NCBI GenBank assembly: GCA_003987775.1
Contig: RXJD01000010.1
Span: 1 to 64,000, forward strand
Source of the DNA: Mycobacterium sp.
GTDB lineage: Bacteria; Actinomycetota; Actinomycetes; Mycobacteriales; Mycobacteriaceae
DNA length: 64,000 nucleotides
Direction of reading: 5' to 3'
Shown here: in pieces, positions 41,783-50,880 of the stretch
Layout of the letters: every line of letters starts with the position of its first letter
How positions within the stretch are numbered: position 1 is the first letter of the stretch
Notes under the pieces: model-generated
What the model was told of the DNA's origin: nothing
Database searches by the model: none
Seen by the model: only the letters and a program-made list of their open reading frames with translations
Program-made: the position numbers and the translations under genes

Positions 41783-42394
41783 TCAGCGCCAGGAGTACTC
41801 GGCGCGCAGCCGGGCCGCGACCACCTCGAAGGTTTCGCGTTCCAGGATCGCGCCCTCGCGGCGGATGCCTTCCTCCGGCACGTCGAGAACCCGGTCCAGC
41901 CGCACCCAGCTCGGCCTGCCCTCGTAATCCCAGTCACCGGAACCGATGGCGACCCAATCCCGGTCGTCGGTGTGGCGTTCCTGGCTGGAGAGCATGAGCC
42001 CGAGGAGCACGGTGCGGTCCCGGCCCACCACCAGAACCGGCCGGTCCTTGCCGCGCGTCGGGTCGTCCTCGTAGACCACCCAGGTCCAGACGATCTCGCC
42101 CGGATCGGCCCGACCGTCAAGGTCGGGTGCGTAACTCACTTTGCGGGCCCGCTGCGCAGTCGGGAAGCTCGTTTTGGTCACCGGCCGGCCGGCGGTGATC
42201 TCGGTCGGCGGCGCCGGCAGACCCATCGCCATGATGTTCGCGGTGATCTTCACCGCCTGCTGGATGGTCTTCAGCGTCTCCTGCGTGTTCTGCAGGCGCT
42301 GAACGACCTTCGGAGCCTCGTTGACCAAGTTCTCCGCGAACCGCTGAAACGTCTTCCACTGTGACTTGCCGGACGACTTCTTACCCGGTGCCAT
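41783..42394 (-). CDS. PemK/MazF-fold protein with helical N-terminal extension (Rv2405-like), 203 aa
   Basis: The N-terminal ~75 residues are basic and helical ([25 protein letters not shown]). The C-terminal ~120 residues resemble the PemK/MazF beta-barrel: [28 protein letters not shown], then LLGLMLSSQ. No antitoxin gene is adjacent, so a classical toxin-antitoxin pair is unlikely. It is divergent from lepA with only a short gap. The core location between the CBS gene and lepA is conserved in mycobacteria, which suggests a housekeeping rather than mobile role. Confidence 0.8.
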   Translation of the reverse strand: MAPGKKSSGKSQWKTFQRFAENLVNEAPKVVQRLQNTQETLKTIQQAVKITANIMAMGLPAPPTEITAGRPVTKTSFPTAQRARKVSYAPDLDGRADPGEIVWTWVVYEDDPTRGKDRPVLVVGRDRTVLLGLMLSSQERHTDDRDWVAIGSGDWDYEGRPSWVRLDRVLDVPEEGIRREGAILERETFEVVAARLRAEYSWR

Positions 42395-42415
42395 GCTCGC
42401 AGCATAACCGCGCGA

Positions 42416-42486
42416 TTGTGTCCCGGCTGCCGCGCACGGATACGCTGGGCATACTCGTTGACCGCCCGACCAGGAGATTTCCCATC
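42416..42486 (+). promoter_or_regulatory. lepA promoter and possible non-canonical ATC initiation site
   Basis: TTGTGT (42416-42421) and TACGCT (42441-42446), 19 bp apart, resemble -35/-10 elements. A good Shine-Dalgarno AGGAG (42472-42476) is followed after 7 nt by ATC (42484), in frame with lepA. No ATG, GTG or TTG is placed correctly for this site. If this promoter is used, the upstream GTG at 42418 would not be in the mRNA. Confidence 0.4.
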
Positions 42487-44325
42487 GCCAGTTTCGCCGA
42501 CACGACCTTCACCCCGCCGGCGCAGATTCGGAACTTCTGCATCATCGCTCACATCGACCACGGCAAGTCGACGCTGGCCGACCGGATGCTGCAGCTGACC
42601 GGGGTTGTCGACGAGCGCTCGATGCGCGCCCAGTACCTGGACCGGATGGACATCGAGCGCGAACGCGGCATCACCATCAAGGCGCAGAACGTGCGGCTGC
42701 CCTGGAACGTTGACGGCACGGATTACGTGCTGCATCTCATCGACACGCCCGGCCACGTCGACTTCACCTACGAGGTGTCCCGCGCCCTGGAAGCCTGCGA
42801 GGGCGCGGTCCTGCTGGTCGACGCCGCCCAGGGCATCGAAGCGCAGACGCTGGCCAATCTGTACCTGGCGCTGGACCGCGACCTGCACATCATTCCCGTA
42901 CTCAACAAGATCGACCTGCCGGCCGCCGACCCGGATCGCTACGCCGGTGAGATCGCGCACATCATCGGCTGCGAACCCGGCGACGTGCTGCGCGTGTCCG
43001 GCAAAACCGGCGAGGGCGTCGCGGATCTGCTCGACCACGTGGTCCGCGAGGTGCCGCCGCCGCAGGGTGACGCCGACGCCCCCACCCGCGCGATGATCTT
43101 CGACTCCGTCTACGACATCTACCGCGGCGTGGTCACCTACGTCCGCGTGGTGGACGGCAAGATCGTCCCGCGCGAACGCATCGCGATGATGTCCACCGGC
43201 GCCACCCACGAACTGCTGGAAGTCGGCATCGTCTCACCCGAGCCGAAGCCGAGCCAGGGACTCGGTGTTGGCGAGGTGGGCTACCTGATCACCGGCGTCA
43301 AGGACGTCCGGCAGTCCAAAGTGGGTGACACGGTAACGACTGCCCGCCACGGCGCCACCGAAGCGCTGACCGGCTACCGCGAACCCAAACCGATGGTCTA
43401 CTCCGGCCTCTATCCCGTCGACGGCAGTGACTACCCGAACCTGCGCGACGCCCTGGACAAGCTGCAACTCAACGACGCGGCGCTGACCTACGAGCCGGAA
43501 ACCTCAGTGGCACTGGGCTTCGGGTTCCGCTGCGGCTTCCTGGGCCTGCTGCACATGGAGATCACCCGCGAACGCCTGGAGCGCGAATTCGACCTGGACC
43601 TGATCTCGACCTCACCCAACGTCGTCTACCGGGTGGTGAAAGAAGACAATACCGAGATCGTGGTGACGAACCCGTCGGACTGGCCGGAGGGCAAGATCCG
43701 CACCGTCTATGAACCCGTGGTGAAGACCACCATCATCGCGCCCAGCGAATTCATCGGCACCATCATGGAATTGAGCCAGTCGCGACGCGGCGAGTTGGGC
43801 GGCATGGACTATCTGTCGCCCGAACGGGTTGAGCTGCGTTACACAATGCCGTTGGGCGAGATCATCTTTGACTTCTTCGACTCGCTGAAGTCGCGCACCC
43901 GCGGGTACGCCAGCCTGGACTACGAAGAGGCCGGCGAACAGGAAGCGCAGCTGGTCAAGGTCGACATCCTGTTGCAGGGCGAGGCGGTCGACGCGTTCAG
44001 TGCGATCGTGCACAAGGACTCGGCGTTCGCCTACGGCAACAAGATGACCACCAAGCTCAAGGAGCTGATCCCGCGCCAGCAGTTCGAAGTGCCGGTGCAG
44101 GCTGCCATCGGGTCGAAAATCATTGCGCGCGAGAACATCCGGGCCATCCGCAAGGACGTGCTGTCCAAGTGCTACGGCGGCGACATCACCCGTAAGCGCA
44201 AACTGCTGGAAAAGCAGAAGGAAGGCAAGAAGCGGATGAAAACCATTGGGCGGGTTGACGTTCCGCAGGAAGCGTTCGTGGCAGCCTTGTCCACCGAATC
44301 GCCGGGGGACAAGGGCAAGAAGTAG
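42418..44325 (+). CDS. lepA: Elongation factor 4 (LepA) GTPase
   Basis: This ribosome back-translocase GTPase shows [14 protein letters not shown] (P-loop), ERGITIKAQ (switch I), DTPGHVDF (G3) and NKIDLP (G4). EF-G-like domains and the LepA-specific C-terminal domain end in [28 protein letters not shown]4 acts on stalled or mis-translocated ribosomes. The start is uncertain: GTG at 42418 is the nearest standard codon clear of the divergent gene, but the best ribosome-binding site points to an ATC at 42484. An earlier GTG at 42361 would overlap the divergent gene. Confidence 0.95.
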   Translation: MSRLPRTDTLGILVDRPTRRFPIASFADTTFTPPAQIRNFCIIAHIDHGKSTLADRMLQLTGVVDERSMRAQYLDRMDIERERGITIKAQNVRLPWNVDGTDYVLHLIDTPGHVDFTYEVSRALEACEGAVLLVDAAQGIEAQTLANLYLALDRDLHIIPVLNKIDLPAADPDRYAGEIAHIIGCEPGDVLRVSGKTGEGVADLLDHVVREVPPPQGDADAPTRAMIFDSVYDIYRGVVTYVRVVDGKIVPRERIAMMSTGATHELLEVGIVSPEPKPSQGLGVGEVGYLITGVKDVRQSKVGDTVTTARHGATEALTGYREPKPMVYSGLYPVDGSDYPNLRDALDKLQLNDAALTYEPETSVALGFGFRCGFLGLLHMEITRERLEREFDLDLISTSPNVVYRVVKEDNTEIVVTNPSDWPEGKIRTVYEPVVKTTIIAPSEFIGTIMELSQSRRGELGGMDYLSPERVELRYTMPLGEIIFDFFDSLKSRTRGYASLDYEEAGEQEAQLVKVDILLQGEAVDAFSAIVHKDSAFAYGNKMTTKLKELIPRQQFEVPVQAAIGSKIIARENIRAIRKDVLSKCYGGDITRKRKLLEKQKEGKKRMKTIGRVDVPQEAFVAALSTESPGDKGKK

Positions 44326-44330
44326 CGCTC

Positions 44331-44347
44331 CGGCCGAAAGCAGGCCG
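44331..44347 (+). terminator. Hairpin between convergent lepA and GH15 genes
   Basis: CGGCC-N7-GGCCG lies 5 bp after the lepA stop, in a 39-bp gap between convergent genes. It lacks a U-tract, like many mycobacterial terminators, so the assignment is tentative. Confidence 0.35.
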
Positions 44348-44364
44348 CGACGCCCGGGCCGGGC

Positions 44365-46428
44365 TCAGACGGGCGCGTTGGCGGGCTGGAACGTCCCCGA
44401 CCCGTCGGCTTCCTCCTCCGCCCGGATCACGTGCACCACCGCGTTGATCAACGCCAGGTGGGTGAACGCCTGCGGGAAGTTGCCCAGGTGCCGTCCGGTC
44501 CGCGGCTCGATCTCCTCGGCGTACAGGTGCAACGGGCTGGCATAGGCCAGTAGTCGCTCGCACAGCCGCTTGGCGCGCGCCACCTCACCGATCTCGACCA
44601 GCGCCGACACCAGCCAGAACGAGCAGATGGTGAAGGTGCCTTCCTCGCCGGACAGCCCGTCGTCGGTCTCGTGCACCCGGTACCGCAGCACCAGGCCTTC
44701 CTCGGTGAGCTCGTCGGCGATGGCCAGCACCGTGGCGCGCACTCGCGGGTCGTCGGGCGGAAGGAACCGGGTCAGCACGACCAGGAGCAGCGACGCGTCG
44801 AGGGCGTCGTTGCCGTAGCGCTGGGTGAACACACCCCGGGAGTCCACGCCGTGCTCCAGGATGTCGGCCTTGATCTCGTCGGCGATCTCGTGCCACTGCT
44901 GGGCATAGCTGAGTTCGCCCTGCTTCTCGGCCAGCTTGGCCCCACGGTCCAGCGCCACCCAGCACATCACCTTCGACGAGGTGAAGTGCTGTGGCTCGCC
45001 ACGCACCTCCCAGATCCCGCGGTCGGGCTCCCGCCAGTGCTTGATTGCCTCTTCGACCTGCTTTTTCAGCACCGGCCACAGCGTCTCGGGAACCTGTTCG
45101 CGCGATTTGGCGTGCAGGTAGAACGAGTCGAGCACCGAACCCCAGATGTCGTGCTGCACCTGGTCGTAGGCGCCGTTGCCGATCCGGACCGGGCGCGCGT
45201 GGTCGTAGCCGGAGAGATGGTTGAGTTCCTCTTCGACCAGGCTGCGCTCCCCGCCGACCCCGTACATCACCTGCAGCGGGTGACGTTCATTGCTGTTGGC
45301 GCCGGAGACGTCGGCGATGAAGGCGAAAAAGTCGTCGGCCTCGCGGTCCAGGCCCAGCGTGTAGAGACCCCACAGTGCGAATGTCGAGTCGCGGATCCAG
45401 GAGTAGCGGTAGTCCCAGTTGCGCTCACCGTGCGGCGTCTCGGGCAGCGAGGTGGTGCTGGCGGCCAGCAGTGCGCCGGTCGGCGAGTACGTCAGGCCCT
45501 TCAAGGTCAGCGCGCTGCGCTGCAGGTAGGCGCGCCACGGGTGGTCCGGGAAGTTGCCGATATTGATCCACTGCCGCCAGCACTCGGTGGTCTGCCACAT
45601 CTTGTCGGCGGCCTCTTGGTAGGTCTGCGGCGGCGGATGCTTGGTCCAGCTCAGCGCGACGAACACGTCGTCGCCCTCTTTCATCCGGGTACGGGCGCGC
45701 GCCTCGCGGCCCTCCAGCCCGATGCGCAGGTTGGTGGTCAGCCGCAGCGTCGGGTGGGCGTCAGGCTGCTTGCTGGCCCGGGCGATGGCCTCGCCGTACG
45801 CATTGGATGAGTACTCCCAGACCGCGCCGAGGCGGTGGTAGTCGAAGGCCGGTTCGCAACTCATCATCAGTTCGACGGTGCCGCTGACGCAGCGCACGGT
45901 GCGCAGCAGGATGTGCTCGGCATCCCAGTCCATCGGGGTGCGGCGATGCGTCCGGGAACGCCGTTCGATGTCGTGCCACGGCCCCATCACCAGCGCGTCG
46001 CGCACGATCAGCCAGCCGGTATGGGTCTGCCAGGTGGTCTCCATGATCAGGCTGCCGGGCAGGTAACGCCTCGCCGAGGGCACCGAGACGCCGTAGGGGC
46101 CGAGCCGGAAATGGCCGGCGCTGCGGTCCAGAATCGCGCCGAACACGCTGGGGGAGTCCGGGCGCGGCACACACAGCCACTCCACCGAGCCGGCCGGCGA
46201 GATCAGGCAGGTCGTCTCCCAATCCGACAGAAAGGCGTAATCGGCGATCGGCGGAAACGGGTTACGCGACGACGACGTGGACGGGTATGGCGCAATCGAG
46301 TCGAATTCGACGGGCATCGAAGGGTCGACCGTTTGAAGTTCAGTGGACGCGGAGACCGTCGGGGACTCCTCCGCCAAAGGGACCACCTCGTCGTTAGCTG
46401 TATCAGCGGCATCGGGGTGCAGGGCCAT
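44365..46428 (-). CDS. Glycoside hydrolase family 15 protein, trehalase-like (Rv2402-like), 687 aa
   Basis: After a variable acidic N-terminus of ~60 residues the conserved GH15 region begins, NPFPPIADYAFLSDWETTCLISPAGSVEWLCVPRPDSP. It continues to the (alpha/alpha)6 barrel with RNWDYRYSWIRDSTFALWGL and later GIWEVRGEPQHFTSSKVMCWVALDRG, whose glutamates are candidates for general acid/base. The mycobacterial member Rv2402/MSMEG_4535 has been described as a trehalase hydrolysing trehalose to glucose. Start choice among several codons near the N-terminus is uncertain; I used the ATG at 46428 (MALHPDAAD). It converges with lepA. Confidence 0.87.
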   Translation of the reverse strand: MALHPDAADTANDEVVPLAEESPTVSASTELQTVDPSMPVEFDSIAPYPSTSSSRNPFPPIADYAFLSDWETTCLISPAGSVEWLCVPRPDSPSVFGAILDRSAGHFRLGPYGVSVPSARRYLPGSLIMETTWQTHTGWLIVRDALVMGPWHDIERRSRTHRRTPMDWDAEHILLRTVRCVSGTVELMMSCEPAFDYHRLGAVWEYSSNAYGEAIARASKQPDAHPTLRLTTNLRIGLEGREARARTRMKEGDDVFVALSWTKHPPPQTYQEAADKMWQTTECWRQWINIGNFPDHPWRAYLQRSALTLKGLTYSPTGALLAASTTSLPETPHGERNWDYRYSWIRDSTFALWGLYTLGLDREADDFFAFIADVSGANSNERHPLQVMYGVGGERSLVEEELNHLSGYDHARPVRIGNGAYDQVQHDIWGSVLDSFYLHAKSREQVPETLWPVLKKQVEEAIKHWREPDRGIWEVRGEPQHFTSSKVMCWVALDRGAKLAEKQGELSYAQQWHEIADEIKADILEHGVDSRGVFTQRYGNDALDASLLLVVLTRFLPPDDPRVRATVLAIADELTEEGLVLRYRVHETDDGLSGEEGTFTICSFWLVSALVEIGEVARAKRLCERLLAYASPLHLYAEEIEPRTGRHLGNFPQAFTHLALINAVVHVIRAEEEADGSGTFQPANAPV

Positions 46429-46526
46429 CCCGACATCATCGACCGTCGACCCGCTCTGCGTCCACCGCCGCAACCGAGGTGTTACGTGTGCGCAAACCCG
46501 TCCCGGCCACGACTAGGGTGGGCACG

Positions 46527-46721
46527 GTGAACGGCTTCCTCAATTGGTGGGACGGCGTTGAGCTGTGGCTCTCCGGCCTGCCGTTCGTGCTGCAGGCGCT
46601 GGCGGTGATGCCGGTGGTCCTCGGGCTGGCCTACCTGTTTGCGACGTTGCTGGACGCCGCGCTCGGAAAAGGAATCCAGTTGCTGCGCCGCGCCCGCCAC
46701 TCCGACGAGACCTCCGGGTAA
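46527..46721 (+). CDS. Small membrane protein (Rv2401-region type), 64 aa
   Basis: It starts at a GTG (MNGFLNWWDGVELWLSG) preceded by AGGGTGGG. One hydrophobic helix (LPFVLQALAVMPVVLGLAYLFATLLDAAL, roughly residues 18-46) is followed by a basic cytoplasmic tail (RRARHSDE). The function is unknown. A 25-codon hydrophobic ORF follows after 5 bp. The position between the GH15 gene and the sulfate importer is conserved in M. tuberculosis. Confidence 0.75.
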   Translation: MNGFLNWWDGVELWLSGLPFVLQALAVMPVVLGLAYLFATLLDAALGKGIQLLRRARHSDETSG

Positions 46722-46726
46722 TCACC

Positions 46727-46804
46727 ATGCCCCGTTCGCACGTCACCCTTGTTCTGGTCGCGCTCGTGGCCTTGGTCATCGTCACCTGGCTCGTCACCCA
46801 CTGA
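46727..46804 (+). CDS. Putative 25-aa single-helix membrane micropeptide
   Basis: The ORF encodes MPRSHVTLVLVALVALVIVTWLVTH: a basic start, then ~18 hydrophobic residues, then stop. It begins 5 bp after the previous small membrane-protein gene and could be translated by reinitiation; its own ribosome-binding site is weak. The composition is just what a bitopic micropeptide needs, but a chance ORF cannot be excluded. The spacing suggests it works with the preceding small membrane protein. Confidence 0.5.
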   Translation: MPRSHVTLVLVALVALVIVTWLVTH

Positions 46805-46817
46805 TTTGCCCGCCAAA

Positions 46818-46845
46818 TTGCCGACGGCGTGAACTCTGTTAGGCT
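46818..46845 (+). promoter_or_regulatory. Promoter of the subI leader
   Basis: TTGCCG (46818-46823) and TAGGCT (46840-46845), separated by 16 bp, form a SigA-like promoter. The -10 ends 7 nt before the ATG of the Cys-rich upstream ORF, so that ORF is probably the leaderless 5' end of the sulfate-importer mRNA. Confidence 0.6.
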
Positions 46846-46852
46846 TCGCGAC

Positions 46853-46957
46853 ATGCATGCCGCAGCCCCTGTTCTGGAGCGCCGCGTTTCGGCGTTCGGC
46901 TGCGCTGTTTTCGCCGTGGTGAGTTGCGCCGCGGTCGACGCACGCTGTTGTCGCTGA
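46853..46957 (+). CDS. Cysteine-rich leader peptide upstream of subI (34 aa)
   Basis: This short ORF encodes MHAAAPVLERRV...ARCCR. Cys codons lie at residues 17 and 25, and a Cys-Cys pair sits just before the final Arg and stop. Short leaderless ORFs with terminal Cys runs precede sulfur-assimilation operons in M. smegmatis and M. tuberculosis and act as cysteine-responsive attenuators: ribosome speed at the Cys codons decides whether the downstream start is exposed. The stop lies 114 nt before the subI ATG. It is on the transcript driven by the promoter just upstream. Confidence 0.8.
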   Translation: MHAAAPVLERRVSAFGCAVFAVVSCAAVDARCCR

Positions 46958-47017
46958 CTCCTGAACCCGTGTGCGGTCTGGGATGGAGTTCGTGATCTCC
47001 GTCGTTACTGACTAATC

Positions 47018-47066
47018 GCCTTTCCGCAGCACGGGACCGCAATCCAGATGTCCCGTAATGAAAGGC
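47018..47066 (+). promoter_or_regulatory. Attenuator: anti-Shine-Dalgarno and hairpin in the subI leader
   Basis: GCCTTTC (47018-47024) is perfectly complementary to GAAAGGC (47060-47066), which contains the subI ribosome-binding site; allowing one mismatch the pairing extends to 9 of 10 bases. A second stem, ACGGGAC (47031-47037) with GTCCCGT (47050-47056), nests inside. This stacked structure would hide the subI start unless a ribosome paused on the upstream ORF changes the fold. Confidence 0.6.
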
Positions 47067-47071
47067 AATCG

Positions 47072-48112
47072 ATGTCGCAGAGGTTCTCCGACCTCAGGTC
47101 TCGATGGCGGCATTTTGCCGCCCTCGTCCTGATTACCGGTGTCGCTGCCGCGTGCAGCGGTGGTCCCAGCGATGTCGTCGGCGGCGGGGGACTGGCTGAC
47201 GCGAAGTCGAGCATCACGCTGGTCGCCTATTCGGTCGCCGAACCTGGTTGGAGCGAGGTGATTCCGGCATTCAATGCCTCCGAAGAAGGCAAGGGTGTGC
47301 AGGTCATCACCTCCTTCGGCGCCTCCGGAGACCAGTCGCGCGGCGTCGCCGAAGGCAAGCCGGCCGACCTGGTGAATTTCTCGGTCGAGCCCGACATCAC
47401 CCGGCTGGTCAAGGGCGGCAAGGTCGCCAAGGACTGGGACACCGGAGCCACCAGAGGCATCCCGTTCGGCTCGGTGGTGACGTTGGTGGTGCGCAAAGGA
47501 AACCCGAAGAACATTCACGACTGGGACGACCTGCTTCGCCCGGGCGTGGATGTGGTGACCCCCAGCCCGCTGAGTTCGGGCTCGGCCAAATGGAATTTAT
47601 TGGCCCCGTATGCCGTCAAGAGTGAAGGCGGCCGGAACGGCCAGGCCGGTATCGAGTTTGTCAACCGATTGGTGAGGGAACACGTCAAAATGCGTCCAGG
47701 CTCGGGGCGAGAGGCGACGGACGTTTTCGTCCAGGGCAGTGGAGATGTGCTGATCAGCTACGAGAATGAGGCCATCGCCGCGGAGCGAGCCGGTAAGCCG
47801 GTCGAACACGTCACGCCGCCACAGACATTCAAGATCGAGAACCCGATGGCCGTGCTGAGCACCAGCACTCATCTCGCCGCCGCGACAGCCTTCAAGAACT
47901 TCCAGTACACCGCGGCCGCACAGACGCTGTGGGCGAAAGCCGGTTTTCGGCCGGTCGATCCCGCCGTCGCGGCGACGTTCCGGGACCAGTTCCCGGTGCC
48001 GCTGAAACTGTGGACCATTGCCGACCTGGGCGGGTGGGGCACCGTCGACCCGCAACTATTCGACAAGAACTCGGGCAGCATCACCAAGATCTACACGCAG
48101 GCCACCGGATGA
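47072..48112 (+). CDS. subI: Sulfate/thiosulfate-binding lipoprotein (346 aa)
   Basis: This is the periplasmic binding protein of the sulfate ABC importer. An N-terminal basic-hydrophobic signal ends GVAAACSGG, with a probable lipidated Cys. Family motifs include ITLVAYSVAEPGWSEVIPAF, TSFGASGDQSRGVAEGKPADLVNFSVEPD and NPLELT-like SPLSSGSAKWN. The ATG at 47072 has GAAAGG upstream; an in-frame ATG at 47048 would skip the leader structure and is disfavoured. The gene overlaps cysT by 4 bp (ATGA). Expression is probably controlled by the Cys-codon leader. Confidence 0.93.
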   Translation: MSQRFSDLRSRWRHFAALVLITGVAAACSGGPSDVVGGGGLADAKSSITLVAYSVAEPGWSEVIPAFNASEEGKGVQVITSFGASGDQSRGVAEGKPADLVNFSVEPDITRLVKGGKVAKDWDTGATRGIPFGSVVTLVVRKGNPKNIHDWDDLLRPGVDVVTPSPLSSGSAKWNLLAPYAVKSEGGRNGQAGIEFVNRLVREHVKMRPGSGREATDVFVQGSGDVLISYENEAIAAERAGKPVEHVTPPQTFKIENPMAVLSTSTHLAAATAFKNFQYTAAAQTLWAKAGFRPVDPAVAATFRDQFPVPLKLWTIADLGGWGTVDPQLFDKNSGSITKIYTQATG

Positions 48113-48981
48113 CCGCCGTGACGACAAACCCGAATCCCGAGGCGATCCGGCCGGAACTCGAGGACGATGGCCCGGCGCCGGCCGGTGGACGCACGGGCAG
48201 CACGTCGCTGCGGGTCGGCGTGGCGACCGTCTGGCTGTCGGTGATCGTGCTGCTGCCGCTGGCCGCCATCGTCTGGCAGGCCGTCGGCGGCGGTTGGGAC
48301 GCCTTCCGGCTGGCCGTCACCTCGCACGCGGCACTTGAGTCCTTCCGCGTGACGCTGACCATTTCCGCCGGCGTCACACTGCTCAATACGGTGTTCGGGT
48401 TGCTGATCGCCTGGGTGTTGGTGCGCGACAACTTCTTTGGCAAGCGCATCGTCGACGCGGTGATCGACCTGCCGTTCGCGCTGCCGACCATCGTCGCCAG
48501 CCTGGTGATGCTGGCCCTCTACGGCAATCACAGCCCGGTCGGCCTGCACCTGCAGCACACCTCGTGGGGTGTGGGAGTTGCTTTGGCGTTCGTGACGCTG
48601 CCGTTCGTGGTGCGTGCCGTTCAGCCCGTGCTCCTGGAGATTGACCGCGAATCGGAGGAAGCGGCGGCGTCGCTGGGTGCCAGTGGACCGAAGATCTTCA
48701 CCGCCGTCGTGCTGCCATCGTTATTGCCCGCCCTGTTGTCTGGTGCCGGACTGGCGTTTTCGCGCGCCATCGGCGAGTTCGGGTCGGTGGTGCTGATCGG
48801 CGGCGCGATACCTGGCAAGACCGAAGTGTCCTCGCAGTGGATCCGGACGTTGATCGAGAACGACGACCGCACCGGTGCGGCTGCGATATCCATTGTGCTG
48901 CTCTCGCTTTCGTTCATCGTGCTGTTCGTGCTGCGCCTCATCGGCTCCCGTGCGGCCCGGCGTGAGGAGTTGTCCGCGTGA
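48109..48981 (+). CDS. cysT: Sulfate ABC transporter permease CysT (290 aa)
   Basis: This is an inner-membrane permease with six hydrophobic segments and the EAA-type loop (EEAAASLGASGPKIFTAVVLPSLLPAL) that contacts the ATPase. DLPFALPTIVASLV and GEFGSVVLIGG are typical of CysT/CysU. The ATG overlaps the subI stop, and the gene overlaps cysW by 4 bp (GTGA), so the importer is translated as a coupled set. It corresponds to Rv2399c. Confidence 0.94.
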   Translation: MTAVTTNPNPEAIRPELEDDGPAPAGGRTGSTSLRVGVATVWLSVIVLLPLAAIVWQAVGGGWDAFRLAVTSHAALESFRVTLTISAGVTLLNTVFGLLIAWVLVRDNFFGKRIVDAVIDLPFALPTIVASLVMLALYGNHSPVGLHLQHTSWGVGVALAFVTLPFVVRAVQPVLLEIDRESEEAAASLGASGPKIFTAVVLPSLLPALLSGAGLAFSRAIGEFGSVVLIGGAIPGKTEVSSQWIRTLIENDDRTGAAAISIVLLSLSFIVLFVLRLIGSRAARREELSA

Positions 48982-49790
48982 ACTCGTCCCGGACGGTCCG
49001 TTACCTGCTGCGCTACTCGGCGCTGGCGTATATCGCGGTGCTGCTGCTGGTTCCGGTGGTGCTGATCCTGTGGCGCACTTTTCAGCCCGGTCTGGGTCAT
49101 TTCTACGACTGGGTCAGCACGCCGGCCGCCGTCTCGGCGCTGAACCTGTCCCTGTTGGTGGTGGCGATCGTGGTGCCGCTGAATGTGGTGTTCGGGATCC
49201 CGACCGCATTGGTGCTCGCGCGCAACCGTTTTCGTGGCAAGGGCGTTCTGCAGGCGGTGATCGACCTGCCGTTCGCGGTGTCGCCGGTGATCGTCGGTGT
49301 GGCGCTGATCGTGCTGTGGGGCAGCGCCGGCGCCCTCGGATTCGTCGAGCGCGACCTCGGCTTCAAGATCATCTTCGGCTTCCCCGGCATCGTGCTCGCC
49401 AGCATCTTCGTCACGCTGCCGTTCGTGGTGCGCGAGGTCGAACCGGTGCTGCACGAGCTGGGAACCGATCAGGAGCAGGCCGCCGCCACGCTGGGTTCGG
49501 GTTGGTGGCAGACGTTTTGGCGGATCACGCTGCCGTCCATTCGCTGGGGCCTGACCTACGGCATCGTGCTGACCATCGCGCGCACCCTCGGTGAGTACGG
49601 CGCGGTGATCATGGTGTCGTCCAACCTGCCCGGCGAGTCGCAGACGCTGACCCTGCTGGTGTCCGACCGCTACAACCGGGGCGCGGAGTACGGCGCGTAC
49701 GCATTGTCGACGTTGTTGATGGGGGTCGCCGTGTTGGTGCTGATCGTTCAGGTGGTACTCGATGCCCGTCGGGCAAAAGCAAGTAAATAG
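48978..49790 (+). CDS. cysW: Sulfate ABC transporter permease CysW (270 aa)
   Basis: This is the second permease subunit of the sulfate importer. It has about six membrane helices and the EAA loop (EQAAATLGSGWWQTFWRITLPSIRWGL), and it contains the CysW hallmark DLPFAVSPVIVGVALIVLWG and GEYGAVIMVSSNLPGESQTL. The start is a GTG overlapping the cysT stop. It pairs with CysT to form the channel; CysA docks through the EAA loops. Confidence 0.94.
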   Translation: MNSSRTVRYLLRYSALAYIAVLLLVPVVLILWRTFQPGLGHFYDWVSTPAAVSALNLSLLVVAIVVPLNVVFGIPTALVLARNRFRGKGVLQAVIDLPFAVSPVIVGVALIVLWGSAGALGFVERDLGFKIIFGFPGIVLASIFVTLPFVVREVEPVLHELGTDQEQAAATLGSGWWQTFWRITLPSIRWGLTYGIVLTIARTLGEYGAVIMVSSNLPGESQTLTLLVSDRYNRGAEYGAYALSTLLMGVAVLVLIVQVVLDARRAKASK

Positions 49791-49811
49791 CCGGACAAGG
49801 AGACTCGAAGC

Positions 49812-50864
49812 ATGACTGGGACCGACCAGGGCAAGAACGCCATCGTTGTGCGGGACGCCTACAAGCACTACGGCGACTTCGTCGCGCTGGACCACGTGGA
49901 CTTCGTGGTCCCCACCGGATCGCTGACCGCCTTGCTGGGGCCCAGTGGGTCGGGTAAGTCGACGCTGTTGCGCACCATCGCCGGCCTCGACCAGCCCGAC
50001 TCCGGGACCGTCACGATCAACGGCCGCGAGGTCACCCGGGTGCCCCCGCAACGCCGGGGGATCGGGTTCGTCTTCCAGCACTACGCGGCGTTCAAACATC
50101 TGACGGTGCGCAACAACGTCGCCTTCGGGTTGAAGATCCGCAAACGTCCCAAGGCGGAGATCAACGAGAAAGTGGACCATCTGCTGGAAGTGGTGGGGCT
50201 CAGCGGTTTTCAGAACCGCTATCCCAACCAGCTGTCCGGCGGTCAGCGTCAGCGCATGGCGCTGGCCCGGGCGCTGGCCGTCGACCCGGAGGTGCTGCTG
50301 CTCGACGAGCCGTTCGGCGCCCTGGACGCCAAGGTGCGCGAGGACCTGCGGTCCTGGTTGCGGCGTCTGCACGACGAGGTGCACGTCACCACCGTGCTGG
50401 TCACCCACGACCAGGCCGAGGCGCTGGACGTCGCCGACCGGATCGCCGTGCTCAACAAGGGCCGCATCGAGCAGATCGGTTCTCCGACCGAGGTCTACGA
50501 CGCTCCCCAGAACGCGTTCGTGATGTCCTTCCTGGGCGCGGTGTCGGCGCTCAACGGAGCACTGGTGCGCCCGCACGACATCCGGGTGGGCCGCAATCCG
50601 GAAATGGCGGTGGCCGGCGGCGACGGCACGGCGGAGTCGATCGGCGTCGTACGCGCCACCGTCGACCGGGTGGTGACACTCGGATTCGAGGTCCGCGTCG
50701 AATTGACCAGCGCCGCCTCCGGTGGGCCGTTCACCGCCCAGATCACCCGCGGTGACGCCGAGGCGCTGGCGCTCAAGGAGGGCGACGAGGTGTACGTGCG
50801 CGCCACCCGGGTGCCGCCGATCGCCGATGAGGTGCAGGTGGAGTCGACGCTCACCACCGCGTGA
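49812..50864 (+). CDS. cysA: Sulfate ABC transporter ATP-binding protein CysA (350 aa)
   Basis: This is the nucleotide-binding subunit. Walker [11 protein letters not shown]-loop VFQHYAAF, signature LSGGQRQR, Walker [13 protein letters not shown] and the switch His in [10 protein letters not shown] are all present. A C-terminal TOBE domain ([18 protein letters not shown]) is also present. It follows cysW by 21 bp with a good AAGGAG site. It is the last gene of the subI-cysTWA operon and corresponds to Rv2397c (cysA1). Confidence 0.95.
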   Translation: MTGTDQGKNAIVVRDAYKHYGDFVALDHVDFVVPTGSLTALLGPSGSGKSTLLRTIAGLDQPDSGTVTINGREVTRVPPQRRGIGFVFQHYAAFKHLTVRNNVAFGLKIRKRPKAEINEKVDHLLEVVGLSGFQNRYPNQLSGGQRQRMALARALAVDPEVLLLDEPFGALDAKVREDLRSWLRRLHDEVHVTTVLVTHDQAEALDVADRIAVLNKGRIEQIGSPTEVYDAPQNAFVMSFLGAVSALNGALVRPHDIRVGRNPEMAVAGGDGTAESIGVVRATVDRVVTLGFEVRVELTSAASGGPFTAQITRGDAEALALKEGDEVYVRATRVPPIADEVQVESTLTTA

Positions 50865-50880
50865 TCGGCGGTGGAGCCGG

